Part shown: piece by piece, positions 43,425 to 53,298 of the stretch
Layout of the letters: each line of letters starts with the position of its first letter
How positions within the stretch are numbered: position 1 is the stretch's first letter
Assembly: GCF_947387515.1 (NCBI RefSeq)
Contig: NZ_CANDOB010000001.1
Span: 930,001 to 994,000, forward strand
Length of the DNA stretch: 64,000 nt
Direction of reading: 5' to 3'
Origin: Alkalihalobacillus sp. CinArs1
GTDB lineage: Bacteria; Bacillota; Bacilli; Bacillales; Guptibacillaceae
The notes under the pieces: generated by a model
Seen by the model: the letters and a program-made list of their open reading frames with translations, nothing else
The model's database searches: none
What the model was told of the DNA's origin: nothing
Position numbers and translations under genes: made by a program

Positions 43425-44627
43425 CTAAACAACCGCTAATCTAGAAGTAGAATGATTTAGGGTCAGACCTTGGAGAGGGTAGAGGCTCGCTTTACTATGT
43501 TCCAGTAATGCTTCTACTTCACTTCTTTTGCCTGTGACATAGTACGCTCCTTTTTCTGAGGTAGGAAGTACTTCGAGTCCCCTTACTTCTGAATCGTCTC
43601 CGATCAACAAGAAGTCCTCTTCAACTGCATTCCCCTTTTCTATTTGGGAATAGTAAACCGGTTCAGTGCTGTTTCGGTCAATGCTTAATAAATCTTCTAC
43701 CATTGCGCTCGCTGTAGGATCTGCTCCTGCACCCGGACCAGTTAACGTTATGTTACCTGCGAGATTACCAGCAACAGATAGAGCATTGTTAACACCTGTC
43801 ACATTGAAAAAAGGATGGGCTTCAGAAACTGCAACTGACTCAACCGTAATAACTGGCTCTTCCTTTTGCAAACGAAGATTTGCGATATGTTTAATTCTAA
43901 GACCAAGTGCCTCAGCTTTCTTAATATCAAAGCTGGTCACTTCCCTAATTCCTTTTCTAGAGATACTTTCCCATTCAGGCTGTTTTCCATAAACAAGATC
44001 AGAGAGAATGAGAATCTTGTAAAATGCATCCCAGCCGTCGACGTCATTCGTAGGGTCAGCCTCCGCATATCCCTTCTCTTGTGCTAATCGGAGTGCTTCT
44101 TCAAAAGACAACCCGCTCACTTGACACTCATTGAGAATGAAATTAGAAGTTCCGTTCAGAATTCCGCTTATCTCTTTGATCTGGTTACTTCTGATTCCCT
44201 CTCGCAACGTGCTAAGAATCGGAATAGATGCTGCAACTGCCGCTTCATACCTAAGTCCTACGTTGTGCTTTTCAGCTAACTTCCTAAGTTCATTACCGGA
44301 AGTAGCAAGTAATTCTTTATTCGCCGTAATAACATGACAGCCTTTTTCTATGAATCTAGACAAATACGTATGAGCAGGTTCAACTCCTATAATCGCTTCG
44401 AATACGACATCAAGCTTTGGGAGATTTAATAACTCGTCAACATCCGTCGTCACCAACACGCGATCGTCTACTTCTCGCTTTATTTCACCGTTTTGAATCA
44501 AAATCGCTTCTATCGACACCTTTTTTCGCAGTAAAGCCTCCAATTGTTCACGCTGTTTTCCAATACTCTCATAAACCCCTTTGCCTACTGTTCCAAAACC
44601 AATTAACGCTACATGTAATGTTTCCAT
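43425..44627 (-). CDS. hom: Homoserine dehydrogenase
   Basis: A 400-residue NAD(P)-dependent enzyme making homoserine from aspartate semialdehyde. The Rossmann motif VALIGFGTVGKGVYE is at the N-terminus; ANKELLA, LNGTSNFIL and GYAEADPTNDVDGWDA are the catalytic-domain signatures. The C-terminus (about residues 325-395) is short for a full ACT domain but has the expected position. I choose ATG 44627; GGGGGTGGAG is just upstream. It is the last gene of the methionine cluster rather than sitting with thrC-thrB as in B. subtilis. Confidence 0.94.
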   Translation of the reverse strand: METLHVALIGFGTVGKGVYESIGKQREQLEALLRKKVSIEAILIQNGEIKREVDDRVLVTTDVDELLNLPKLDVVFEAIIGVEPAHTYLSRFIEKGCHVITANKELLATSGNELRKLAEKHNVGLRYEAAVAASIPILSTLREGIRSNQIKEISGILNGTSNFILNECQVSGLSFEEALRLAQEKGYAEADPTNDVDGWDAFYKILILSDLVYGKQPEWESISRKGIREVTSFDIKKAEALGLRIKHIANLRLQKEEPVITVESVAVSEAHPFFNVTGVNNALSVAGNLAGNITLTGPGAGADPTASAMVEDLLSIDRNSTEPVYYSQIEKGNAVEEDFLLIGDDSEVRGLEVLPTSEKGAYYVTGKRSEVEALLEHSKASLYPLQGLTLNHSTSRLAVV

Positions 44628-44641
44628 CATCTCCACCCCCG

Positions 44642-46291
44642 TTATTGTGCTGACCATTCTTTTAGTACTCTTCTTAATATTTTTCCGCTAATTTTGGTTT
44701 TAGGAAGCTCATCGAGTACTTCTATTTCTCTTGGAGCCGCATGGGCAGCCAAATTTTTTCTTACATGTTGGCGAATCTCATCTAGAAGTTGGTCGTTTTT
44801 TTTATAACCGTATCGCAAAGTGATATAGGCTTTAACGATTTCACCTCGGAGTTTATCGGGTTTACCTACCACGCCTGCTTCAGCAACAGCAGGATGGGTG
44901 ATCAATTGACTCTCAACTTCGAATGGACCGATTCGTTCACCTGAAGAATTGATCATATCGTCATCTCGACCTTGGAAGAATATAAATCCTTCCTCATCTT
45001 TATAAGCTAGGTCACCTGACACATACCAACCTGGATAAGGAAAATAGCTTTCATACTTCTCCTTGTTGTTCCAGATCGTTTTCATTAATCCTGGCCACGG
45101 TGCTTGAATAGCAAGCTGTCCTGTATTTCCGACAGGAACCTCGTTTCCGTTCTCATCTAGGATCCCAACCTTTACACCTGGAAACGGCCGTCCCATCGAA
45201 CCAGGCTTAATCTTCTCACCAGGGAAATTCACGATCAGGTGTCCGCCTGTTTCTGTCATCCACCACGTATCATGAATTCGTTGCCCCCATACCCGGGATG
45301 CCCACTGAATCACTTCTGGGTTCAATGGTTCTCCTACGCTCAAAATGTGTCGTAATGATGTTAAGCGATAGTTTTCTACTATATCTTCTTTTGCCATCAA
45401 CATGCGAAACGCAGTTGGTGCACTATACCAGATTGTGACTTTCAGCTCATCGATTAAGCTATACCAATCCTCAGCTTTAAAGCGGCCTCCGTTAATGACG
45501 ATCGTAGCTTTATTTAACCAGGGAGCAAACAAACCATATACGCTTCCTGTTACCCACCCAGGGTGAGAGGTGCACCAATACACGTCTGTATCTTTTATAT
45601 CAAGTACCCATTTACCTGACTGAAAATGGTGAACCAAGGAACGTTGAGCATGAAGAACGCCCTTTGGCTTTCCTGTTGAACCACTTGTATAGTGAAGTAA
45701 AAAACCATCCTCAGGATCTGCCCACTCTATACGTGGCTCTTCGTCTACCTGAGTTCTTTCCACCTCTTCGGTTGTGAGAATAAGACGAAGAGTAGGTATT
45801 TCATTTGCAGGCACTCTTTTCTGAAGTTCTCGATCGGTAAGGAGCGCTGTACCTCCACAATCGATGATGCGATCCTTCACAGCTTCTTCCATAAATGCTT
45901 CAAACAAAGGAGCTGCGATCGCCCCGATCTTAATCACTGCGAGTATGGCAATATAGCATTCAGGATTTTTAGGTAGGAAAACAAAAACCCTTTCTCCTTT
46001 TTTTACCCCATGCTTTTTTAATACAGCGGCATAATGATCCGTCTTGATTTTCACTTCTTCAAACGTTAACGATCTTTTTTCATCTTCATTAACATAATGC
46101 AATGCAACTTTATTTCCAAATCCATTTTCAACGTGTCGGTCGATGCATTCATAAGCGACGTTCATTTTCCCAGAACGATGGAGGAAATCATCGACGCTTT
46201 CCCACTGAAATGTTGCGTATGCTTCTTCATAACTTTCAAGGTTCGTATACTTCGCTTGAGATGAAATCTGTTTTGGTAGTGTAATGCTCAT
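44642..46291 (-). CDS. Acetyl-CoA synthetase-like AMP-forming acyl-CoA ligase
   Basis: A 549-residue ANL-superfamily ligase. Motifs: P-loop LLHYTSGSTGKPKGVLHAQ, DTWWMTETGGHLI (the Trp in WWMTE is typical of acetyl-CoA synthetase), WYVSGDLAYKDEEGFIFFQGRDDDMINSSGERI and PKTKISGKILRRVLKEW with the C-terminal catalytic lysine. It most resembles the short Bacillus AcsA. Substrate is probably acetate, though propionate or another short acid is possible. Its place between a sulfhydrylase gene set and hom suggests service to methionine synthesis. ATG 46291 overlaps the ssuB remnant by 4 bases. Confidence 0.88.
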   Translation of the reverse strand: MSITLPKQISSQAKYTNLESYEEAYATFQWESVDDFLHRSGKMNVAYECIDRHVENGFGNKVALHYVNEDEKRSLTFEEVKIKTDHYAAVLKKHGVKKGERVFVFLPKNPECYIAILAVIKIGAIAAPLFEAFMEEAVKDRIIDCGGTALLTDRELQKRVPANEIPTLRLILTTEEVERTQVDEEPRIEWADPEDGFLLHYTSGSTGKPKGVLHAQRSLVHHFQSGKWVLDIKDTDVYWCTSHPGWVTGSVYGLFAPWLNKATIVINGGRFKAEDWYSLIDELKVTIWYSAPTAFRMLMAKEDIVENYRLTSLRHILSVGEPLNPEVIQWASRVWGQRIHDTWWMTETGGHLIVNFPGEKIKPGSMGRPFPGVKVGILDENGNEVPVGNTGQLAIQAPWPGLMKTIWNNKEKYESYFPYPGWYVSGDLAYKDEEGFIFFQGRDDDMINSSGERIGPFEVESQLITHPAVAEAGVVGKPDKLRGEIVKAYITLRYGYKKNDQLLDEIRQHVRKNLAAHAAPREIEVLDELPKTKISGKILRRVLKEWSAQ

Positions 46292-47021
46292 ATGCTGGTC
46301 CCTCCACTGACGGTTGCAGGTGTGGTCAATTCCAACCTCTCTAAAATTTGTTCTTTGTATTCTGCGAGTTTTACACTTCCTCGAGATCGAGGTCGTGGTT
46401 CATCTATTATGATTTCTTCTTCTTTCCTTCCAGGCTGACCCTTAAGAATGATGAGTCTGTCACAAAGGTATAGCGCTTCTTCAATGTCATGAGTAACGAC
46501 TCCCATATTTCTAACAATAGATCTTGAAGCTTCATTTTCGTAAATGCGTCGAGTGCGCTAAAAGGCTCATCTAATAACAAATACTGCGGGGATGTTACAA
46601 GCGCCCTTGCAATCGCAACACGCTGCGCCATTCCACCAGAAAGCTGTTTTGGAAAGTCTTTTTCATTGCCTTTTAGGCCAACAAGATCAAGGTACTTCGC
46701 TGCGCTTGAGCGCTTCTCTTCTTTCGTTCCTTTTAAACCAAACGATACGTTGTCTATGACGGATAACCATGGCATAAGCCTCGGCTGCTGAAAAATGAAT
46801 CCTAATTTCTCATCAACATGGTTGCACACCTCTCCATCGATGATGACATCGCCGGTATACGATGTATCTAATCCTGAAACCGCTCGTAGCAATGTACTCT
46901 TCCCACACCCACTCGTTCCAAGTATCCCGATGATTTCGCCACTTTCTGCATGAAACGAAATGTTGCTAATGGCTTTTCGACTCTCAAACTCTTTACTCAC
47001 ATTTCGTATTTGTAAACTCAT
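46288..47021 (-). pseudogene. ssuB: SsuB-like ABC ATPase gene, broken by a small deletion/frameshift
   Basis: The first frame (47021 to about 46503) encodes a good nitrate/sulfonate-type ATPase: Walker A GTSGCGKST, Q-loop FQQPRLMPW, signature LSGGMAQR and Walker B YLLLDEPFSALD. It then leaves the family after LLLEIW at residue 173 and ends with an unrelated tail at 204. The missing C-terminus, VVTHDIEEALYLCDRLIILKG onward, continues in another frame from 46506 to 46288. Only 2 bases separate the Trp codon from the GTC of the H-loop block, where homologues have about 8 codons, so about 22 bases appear deleted. The intact ssuA and ssuC upstream then lack their own ATPase. Family-typical length would be about 250. 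Confidence 0.85.
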
Positions 47022-47033
47022 TTTGACTCCCCC

Positions 47034-47864
47034 TTACCGCTGTTCCATTCGATCCTGCCAATGCAGCGATCTGTTCTCGACTACCTTCAATATCGCATCG
47101 CTCACTTTTCCAAGCAGAGCAAAGAGAACGATGCTTGCAATAATTAGCTCTGGTGAGTATGTGTTCTGCCCAAGAACCAGCAAATATCCTAATCCTTGAC
47201 TTGCACCCATCAATTCAGCTGCAACGACAAACATCCATCCAAGCCCTAGACCACTTCTAAGGCCGATAAGAAATGAAGGTAGTGAAGCAGGGAGAATAAT
47301 TCGTTTTACTAATTGATAACTATTTAATCCATACATTTTTCCTACTTCGATCAATTGACGATCGACGCTCAAAATTCCACTAACAACATTCAGATAGACT
47401 GGAAAAAACACGCCTACTGCAATCAGTGTCACTTTCGATGCCTCTGCGATTCCCATCCATAGGATAAAAAGAGGAACCCAGGCTAGCGATGGAATCGAGC
47501 GAAAGGCCTGGATGATCGGATCAAAAAATTGCTCAGCTTTACGATAAATCCCTACAAAAGATCCGAGTATTAATGCAACCCCCGCTCCTAAGAGAAAACC
47601 TAAGAAAATCCGATAAAGCGTGATGCCAATATGGCCAAAGAGAGAGCCATCAGCTCCTAGATCGACAATCGTGTTAAAGATTACTGTTGGAGCTGGAAGT
47701 AGATAGGAAGGGAGCACCCCTAACCGACTCAGAGCTTCCCAAACAACTAACAATATGAAAGGGAGAATACTTCCTATAAGAATCGGATGTAAATTGAACG
47801 GTTTAGGCGAGGCTTTACCCGTAATCCCCTTTAAGGGGATTGCTTCCGTATGGTTTTTTGCCAT
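47034..47864 (-). CDS. ssuC: ABC permease, SsuC/TauC/NrtB family
   Basis: A 276-residue permease with six helices and the EAA loop GKMYGLNSYQLVKRIILPASLPSFLIGLRSGLGLGWMFVVAAELMG. Start ATG 47864 follows AGAAAGGGG by 8-9 bases; a longer frame would overlap ssuA's stop. A 19-bp perfect palindrome (47823-47841) falls in its first codons. Family members import aliphatic sulfonates, taurine, nitrate or pyrimidine precursors; sulfonate is favoured by its methionine-cluster setting. Confidence 0.85.
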   Translation of the reverse strand: MAKNHTEAIPLKGITGKASPKPFNLHPILIGSILPFILLVVWEALSRLGVLPSYLLPAPTVIFNTIVDLGADGSLFGHIGITLYRIFLGFLLGAGVALILGSFVGIYRKAEQFFDPIIQAFRSIPSLAWVPLFILWMGIAEASKVTLIAVGVFFPVYLNVVSGILSVDRQLIEVGKMYGLNSYQLVKRIILPASLPSFLIGLRSGLGLGWMFVVAAELMGASQGLGYLLVLGQNTYSPELIIASIVLFALLGKVSDAILKVVENRSLHWQDRMEQR

Positions 47865-47880
47865 GGATCTTATCCCCTTT

Positions 47881-48885
47881 CTAGTTCTTGATGACTTCTT
47901 CCGCAAACGATGGATCGATCAATTCATCCGTTAACGTTTCAATATCAGCATCTGGCTCAATAATCTCCCCTTTTTGTAGTACGTTTCCTGCTTCAACAAT
48001 CGCTTTCTTCTGTTCTTCACCAGGAACGGGACTTGAGAAATCATTTCTTTCAAGCTGCTTTTTTGCTACGTCAAGTTGGATATCAGCTTCTTCAGCTAAT
48101 AGCTCAGCTGCCTCTTCCGGATGTTCGATCACCCATTTTCTAGCTTTCTCGTAAACGCTAATCACTCGTTTCACGTGTTCAGGATATTTTTCAGCAAAAT
48201 CTGTCCGTGTGTTCAAGAAACCATACGTATTCAAATCTGCATTTCGATAAAAAAGTTCTGCTCCTGTTTCTAGTTCAAGACGCGCCATATGAGGGTCGAG
48301 TCCTGCCCAAGCATCTACCTGACCAGTGCTTAAGGCAGATGCCCCGTCTCCATGTTGAAGATTCACAAGTTCGATATCATCTTGAGTTAACCCCACTTCA
48401 TTCAAAGAACGAAGTAAGAAGATGTAAGGATCCGTTCCGAGCGTTGCAGCTACCTTTTTACCTTTTAAATCTTCTACACTACGAATACTTGAATCTTTTC
48501 CAGTAACGAGTGCTGTCCATTCTGGCTTTGAATAAATATACACGTTTTTAATCGGTGCGCCTTTTGCTTTTGCCATCAGTGCCGCTGCACCTGCCGTTGA
48601 ACCAAAATCAATACTGTTACTATTTAAGAATTCAAGCGCTTTGTTACTTCCTTGACTCAAGACGTATTCGATGTTGATGTCCTCGTCCTCAAACTCCTCT
48701 TCCAGAAGCCCTTGCTTCTTCACGACAAGACTAGTAGGAGAATAGTAAGCGTAATCCACTCTGATTTCATCAGGCCCTTCCTTTGAAGAAGCGTCTGAAG
48801 AAGAACAGCCTGCACTAATAATCAACGCCGCGATCAGAGCGAGTGCAACGAAACTTCTTACATCAATCCATGGAATTCTCTTCAT
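47881..48885 (-). CDS. ssuA: Substrate-binding lipoprotein, SsuA/TauA family
   Basis: A 334-residue lipoprotein with lipobox ISAGC near residue 27 and NMT1/SsuA-type blocks: VDYAYYSPTSLVVKKQGLLEEEF, NSIDFGSTAGAAALMAKAKGAPIKNVYIY, LKGKKVAATLGTDPYIFLLRSL and VDAWAGLDPHMA. The ligand is unknown; a sulfonate or other sulfur compound is likely because the gene is under a SAM riboswitch with methionine genes. It lies 22 bp after the metY-fusion gene. Confidence 0.85.
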   Translation of the reverse strand: MKRIPWIDVRSFVALALIAALIISAGCSSSDASSKEGPDEIRVDYAYYSPTSLVVKKQGLLEEEFEDEDINIEYVLSQGSNKALEFLNSNSIDFGSTAGAAALMAKAKGAPIKNVYIYSKPEWTALVTGKDSSIRSVEDLKGKKVAATLGTDPYIFLLRSLNEVGLTQDDIELVNLQHGDGASALSTGQVDAWAGLDPHMARLELETGAELFYRNADLNTYGFLNTRTDFAEKYPEHVKRVISVYEKARKWVIEHPEEAAELLAEEADIQLDVAKKQLERNDFSSPVPGEEQKKAIVEAGNVLQKGEIIEPDADIETLTDELIDPSFAEEVIKN

Positions 48886-48906
48886 AATGGTTTCTCCCTC
48901 TCTTTT

Positions 48907-50685
48907 TTAAAGTTCACATGCATATGTTGAAATCGTGCCTCTTAGCCTCTGGGCTTCTTTATATGTGCATCGATTATGAACAACTTGTAAACCAGCGTCT
49001 GCTGCTATTTGTGCAGCTTCTTCAGATACCACCCCTTCTTGCAGCCAGAATATGCGTGGCTTGATCTCCCCTGCTTCTCTTGCGATTTCAACAGCTGCCT
49101 CAGGACTTCTAAACACCTGCACGACATCAATTGAATGTGGGACACTTTTTAAATCGGGATACGCTTTTTCACCTAGGATTGTATCTGCCTTCGGATTCAC
49201 AGGGATTATCTTGTATCCTAGCCTTTGCATCTTCCTTGCTAATCGGTGACTCGGTCGCGATTCGTTCCCACTTAGACCAACGACGGCAAGTGTTTTCTGT
49301 CTTTGCGTTTCAACACCATCGATCACTTCTTTTTCATAAGGACTTTGAAGTGCCCATTGAATTTCACCTTCATCATTGATGACGATACGAGTATCCGTTT
49401 CTAGACCTGCCGCTTTACGAAGCGATTGATCCAAGTCGAAGATTAAATCGTCTGCACCTTCTACACCGACAGATAGGCGAATCAGTTCTTCTTTTACTCC
49501 TGCTTTCTCTAGCTGCTCTCTACTCAACTGTTGATGAGTCGTACTCGCTGGATGAATGATCAAGCTTTTCGCATCTCCCACATTTGCAAGGTGAGACCAA
49601 AGTGAAACATGATCAATGAGCTTACGCCCTGCTTCCTTTCCTCCTTTTATGCCAAAGTTCACAACTGCACCAAAGCCATTCGTTAAAATTTCTTTCGCAT
49701 CATGATAGGAAGGATGACTTGGGAGACCAGGATAGCTCACCCACTCTACTGCAGGGTGATCTTGTAAATAGGTTGCTAGCTTAAGTGCATTCTCATTATG
49801 TTTTTCCGCTCTGAGATGAAGCGTCTCAAGTCCTTGTAAAAGAAGAAAGGCATTGAATGGACTCAAACAAGACCCAAAGTCTCGAAGGAGCTGGACACGT
49901 AATTTTGTACTGAACGCAAGAGTCGCAAAATCAATCGCATAGCGAATACCGTTGTAGCTATCGTCAGGTTCAGTGAACGTTGGAAACTTCGGAGAGTTCC
50001 AATTAAAACGACCTCCGTCGATGACTACTCCTCCAATCGATGTACCGTGGCCACCGATCCACTTCGTCGCAGAATGTACAACGATATCTGCTCCTAAAGT
50101 GAGTGGCTTACATGCGTATGGAGTGGCAAACGTATTATCGACGATCAATGGAATGCCTGCTCCATGTGCGATTGCTGAGACTTTTTCTACATTTAGTACA
50201 GACAAGCTTGGGTTCCCGATGATTTCAGCGAAAACGCCTTTTGTTTTATCAGTTATCGCTTTTCTAAAGTTTTCTGGATCTGTTGGATCGACAAACTTTA
50301 CGTTGATCCCATATCTCGGGAGGGTTACCGCAAATAAGTTATAAGTACCGCCGTATAAGTTAGAAGCCGCTACGATCTCGTCACCCGCACTTGCGATATT
50401 CAGAATAGAAAGTGCGATTGCTGCCTGACCTGATGAAGTTGCAACCGCTGCGACCCCGTCTTCAAGCAGAGCCATTCTTTTCTCAAAAACATCCACCGTG
50501 GGATTTCCAATCCGGGAGTAAATATTTCCTGGTTCATCAAGGGAAAATAATCGCTCGGCATGTTCACTATCATGAAAAACGTACGAGCTCGTTTGATAAA
50601 TCGGTACTGCTCTCGAGCCAGTCGTTGGATCTGGGGATTGACCCCCGTGTAGGGAAAGTGTGTCGAACTGATATTGTTGTGTCAT
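48907..50685 (-). CDS. O-acetylhomoserine sulfhydrylase fused to a CoA-binding domain
   Basis: A 592-residue fusion. Residues 1-430 are a full MetY-type PLP enzyme ([50 protein letters not shown] lysine in [28 protein letters not shown]). After a linker, residues about 450-590 form a YccU-type CoA-binding Rossmann domain: [35 protein letters not shown] and [15 protein letters not shown] start it at ATG 50685, preceded by GGAGG; a longer frame enters the riboswitch terminator. It probably makes homocysteine from O-acetylhomoserine and sulfide. What the CoA-binding part does is unknown. Confidence 0.9.
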   Translation of the reverse strand: MTQQYQFDTLSLHGGQSPDPTTGSRAVPIYQTSSYVFHDSEHAERLFSLDEPGNIYSRIGNPTVDVFEKRMALLEDGVAAVATSSGQAAIALSILNIASAGDEIVAASNLYGGTYNLFAVTLPRYGINVKFVDPTDPENFRKAITDKTKGVFAEIIGNPSLSVLNVEKVSAIAHGAGIPLIVDNTFATPYACKPLTLGADIVVHSATKWIGGHGTSIGGVVIDGGRFNWNSPKFPTFTEPDDSYNGIRYAIDFATLAFSTKLRVQLLRDFGSCLSPFNAFLLLQGLETLHLRAEKHNENALKLATYLQDHPAVEWVSYPGLPSHPSYHDAKEILTNGFGAVVNFGIKGGKEAGRKLIDHVSLWSHLANVGDAKSLIIHPASTTHQQLSREQLEKAGVKEELIRLSVGVEGADDLIFDLDQSLRKAAGLETDTRIVINDEGEIQWALQSPYEKEVIDGVETQRQKTLAVVGLSGNESRPSHRLARKMQRLGYKIIPVNPKADTILGEKAYPDLKSVPHSIDVVQVFRSPEAAVEIAREAGEIKPRIFWLQEGVVSEEAAQIAADAGLQVVHNRCTYKEAQRLRGTISTYACEL

Positions 50686-50719
50686 CGTAATTCCTCCAGT
50701 AATTGTGTTGTAGTAAATA

Positions 50720-50876
50720 TAAAAAAAGCCCACTTCAATAAGAAGAGGGCTTTTGCCTCCTCTTATCTCTCAGAATAGTAGCTATTCTGCAGGAAGTAGC
50801 ACCTTTTTAAGCTTCTTGCTTAAAGGTTGCCGGGCATCATCGGGCCAGTCCCTCTGCCTCTCTGGATAAGAGTGAT
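50720..50876 (-). ncRNA. SAM-I riboswitch between metY and the metY fusion
   Basis: Minus strand: CTCTTATCCAGAGAGGCAGAGGGACTGGCCC, GATGCCCGGCAACC, AAGGTGCTACTTCCTGCAGAATAG and GAGAGATAAGAG, the S-box core closed by an exact P1 (CTCTTATC/GATAAGAG). A terminator AAAGCCC...GGGCTTTTTTT (about 50721-50752) follows. It starts only about 15 bases past the metY stop, so it can act on readthrough from metX-metY as well as on any internal promoter. Confidence 0.95.
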
Positions 50877-50889
50877 TTATTTAGTTTTG

Positions 50890-52188
50890 CTATACACTTG
50901 CTGCTATTCTTGCTTTTGAAATTGCCTGATCCAAATCGTCGATAAGATCATCGATATGTTCGATGCCTACCGACAAGCGGATCAGGTCATCTCGAACACC
51001 CGCAGCGGTTAGTTCTTCTGCACTTAACTGCTGGTGAGTTGTGCTTGCAGGATGAATGATCAAGCTTTTTGCATCCCCAACGTTTGCCACATGTGACCAC
51101 AGGTTTACTGAGTTAATAATTCCTGCTCCGGTTTCGCGGCCGCCTTTTATTCCGAAGACGACTACGGCTCCCGCACCTTTTGGTAAATATTTTGCAGCTA
51201 AGGTCTTTGACGGATGATTTTCTTCTTCAGGATAACTCACCCACTCAACTGCCGGGTTTTCTTTCAAATAGGTAACGATTTTACGCGTGTTTGCAACATG
51301 TTCCTTCATTCTAACGTGAAGTGTCTCAATTCCTAATGCGATTTGGAAAGCGTTAAAAGGACTCAATGAGGCGCCTGTGTCTCGTAATAGTTGAACACGA
51401 GCTTTTATGATGAAAGCTGCTTCAGGCAGGGCCTCTGCATAAACGATGTTGTGATAGGAAGGATCTGGTTCGATAAAGCCTGGGAATTTAGATGAATTCC
51501 AATCGAACTTTCCACTATCGACGATCAAACCTCCCATCGTTGAACCGTTACCACCAAGCCACTTCGTCGCAGAATGAATAACAATATCAGCACCATGCTC
51601 GATCGGTCTACATAAATACGGTGTTGCGAAGGTATTGTCGATGATAAGCGGAATGCCAGCTTCATGAGCGATTTCAGCCACTTTCTCGATATCGAGTACG
51701 TGAAGGCCTGGATTACCAATCGTTTCTGCAAAGATTGCTTTTGTATTAGGAGTAATCGCACTTCTAAACGATTCCGGATCTTTCGGATCAACAAAGTTGG
51801 TTTTTACTCCGTATTTAGGAAGCGTCGTTGAAAAAAGGTTATATGTGCCGCCATATAAAGTAGAAGCAGAAACAATTTCATCACCGCTATTCGCAATATT
51901 TAAAATCGCGTTTGTGATGGCTGCCATACCACTTGCAAGACCGAGGGCTCCAATTCCGCCTTCAAGCTCCGCAACCCGTTCTTCAAGCGTTCCTACCGTC
52001 GGATTACCAATTCTAGAATAAATAAACCCTTCTTCTTTTAAACCAAACAAATCAGCTGCATGTTCAGTGCTGTTAAATTTGTATGCGTTGGATTGATAAA
52101 TCGGTAGTGCTCTCGCTCCTGTAGCTGGATCTGCCTGTAAACCACCATGAATGCCAATCGTTTCTAAGTTATAACGCTTCTCTGCCAT
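50890..52188 (-). CDS. metY: O-acetylhomoserine sulfhydrylase (homocysteine synthase)
   Basis: A 432-residue Cys/Met metabolism PLP enzyme, stand-alone paralogue of the N-terminal part of the neighbouring fusion. The PLP lysine is in IHSATKWLGGNGSTMGG; other blocks are [35 protein letters not shown] and [24 protein letters not shown]. The long 50-residue insertion near WNSSKFPGFIEPDPSYH is typical for MetY rather than cystathionine enzymes. It follows metX with a 3-base gap. Confidence 0.94.
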   Translation of the reverse strand: MAEKRYNLETIGIHGGLQADPATGARALPIYQSNAYKFNSTEHAADLFGLKEEGFIYSRIGNPTVGTLEERVAELEGGIGALGLASGMAAITNAILNIANSGDEIVSASTLYGGTYNLFSTTLPKYGVKTNFVDPKDPESFRSAITPNTKAIFAETIGNPGLHVLDIEKVAEIAHEAGIPLIIDNTFATPYLCRPIEHGADIVIHSATKWLGGNGSTMGGLIVDSGKFDWNSSKFPGFIEPDPSYHNIVYAEALPEAAFIIKARVQLLRDTGASLSPFNAFQIALGIETLHVRMKEHVANTRKIVTYLKENPAVEWVSYPEEENHPSKTLAAKYLPKGAGAVVVFGIKGGRETGAGIINSVNLWSHVANVGDAKSLIIHPASTTHQQLSAEELTAAGVRDDLIRLSVGIEHIDDLIDDLDQAISKARIAASV

Positions 52189-52191
52189 CTC

Positions 52192-53265
52192 TTATCCACT
52201 CCTTTGTATTTTTGACGGTTCTTGTAATTGTTCTTTGATCAATTGCCCCCATCTATCAAATTCAACGAGGAATCCATCATGACCATACTTTGTATCAACG
52301 ATCGTAAAACGCGACTTAAGCGAAAATAAAGCTTCAAGATCTTTAGGAGGATAAATTAAATCACCTTTAAAACTAATTGCTAAAACATTTGCCTTCACTT
52401 CTTCAATCGGTGCGTCCCTTCCCCTGGTAATATCATGGTTATCCATTGCTTTTAATAAGTACAAATAGCTATTGGCATCAAAACGACCAACTAGCTTTTT
52501 ACCCTGGTAATGAAGGTAAGATTCGACGTCGTAAAGAGCCTTTTCATGGTGATCTTCAGGTTTTGCAATGACCCTTCTTCCAAATTTTTTCTGAAACATC
52601 TCATCTGTTCGGTACGAAATCATTCCGATCATACGTGCTGTTGCTAACCCCGATGCGGGAGGATGTGTTTGATCATAATACCCTCCCTTCCATTCAGGGT
52701 CAGTCGTTATGGCATGTCTTGAAATGGCATTATATGCAATTCCGTAAGCACTCAAAGATGGTGTCACAGCTAATGGAACAAGATGCTCCATCGCATCAGG
52801 GTAGAGAATTCCCCACTCAAGCACCTGCATGCCTCCAAGCGACCCACCGATCACGGCATGAAGTCGATCGATACCGAGTGCTTCAAGTGCTCGCTTTTGA
52901 GAATGAACCATATCCCTCACGCTTATGAATGGAAAATCCGCCTGATACGGTCGGTTTGTAAACGGATTACGAGATAATGGTCCCGTCGAACCATTACAAC
53001 CGCCTAATACGTTGAATGTGATTACTTGAAATTCAGAGGTATCTACATACTTACCGTGACCAATCAGACCTTCCCACCAACCATCTTGTTTCCTTCCAAC
53101 CGTATACTGATTGCCCGTTAGTGCATGACAGACTAGAATGACTGGTGCTTCCTTCGGTCCTACTCGTTCATATGCAAGTTCAACCTCGTCAAGTTCTTTT
53201 CCTGATTCGAGAACGAACGAGCCAATGGATATCCGTTGGTCCTCGTATACCGTCTCTCTTCTCAA
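52192..53265 (-). CDS. metX: Homoserine O-acetyltransferase
   Basis: A 357-residue alpha/beta hydrolase. The nucleophile is in AVIGGSLGGMQVLEWG, the acid in FKGDLIYPPKDLEAL and the histidine in YGHDGFLVEFD; LVCHALTGNQYTVGR is the oxyanion region. It transfers acetyl from acetyl-CoA to homoserine. The start appears to be TTG 53265, with GGGAG 9 bases upstream. It is the first gene after its own SAM-I leader. MetX-type enzymes can be acetyl- or succinyl-specific; the adjoining metY favours acetyl. Confidence 0.94.
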   Translation of the reverse strand: MRRETVYEDQRISIGSFVLESGKELDEVELAYERVGPKEAPVILVCHALTGNQYTVGRKQDGWWEGLIGHGKYVDTSEFQVITFNVLGGCNGSTGPLSRNPFTNRPYQADFPFISVRDMVHSQKRALEALGIDRLHAVIGGSLGGMQVLEWGILYPDAMEHLVPLAVTPSLSAYGIAYNAISRHAITTDPEWKGGYYDQTHPPASGLATARMIGMISYRTDEMFQKKFGRRVIAKPEDHHEKALYDVESYLHYQGKKLVGRFDANSYLYLLKAMDNHDITRGRDAPIEEVKANVLAISFKGDLIYPPKDLEALFSLKSRFTIVDTKYGHDGFLVEFDRWGQLIKEQLQEPSKIQRSG

Positions 53266-53298
53266 CTCCGATCACTCCCATCACGCTCATTGAATATA

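Noticed and set aside
47823-47841. 19-bp perfect palindrome AATCCCCTTTAAGGGGATT
   Set aside because: Inside the first codons of ssuC; a chance codon palindrome is likely and no matching site was seen elsewhere in the window.
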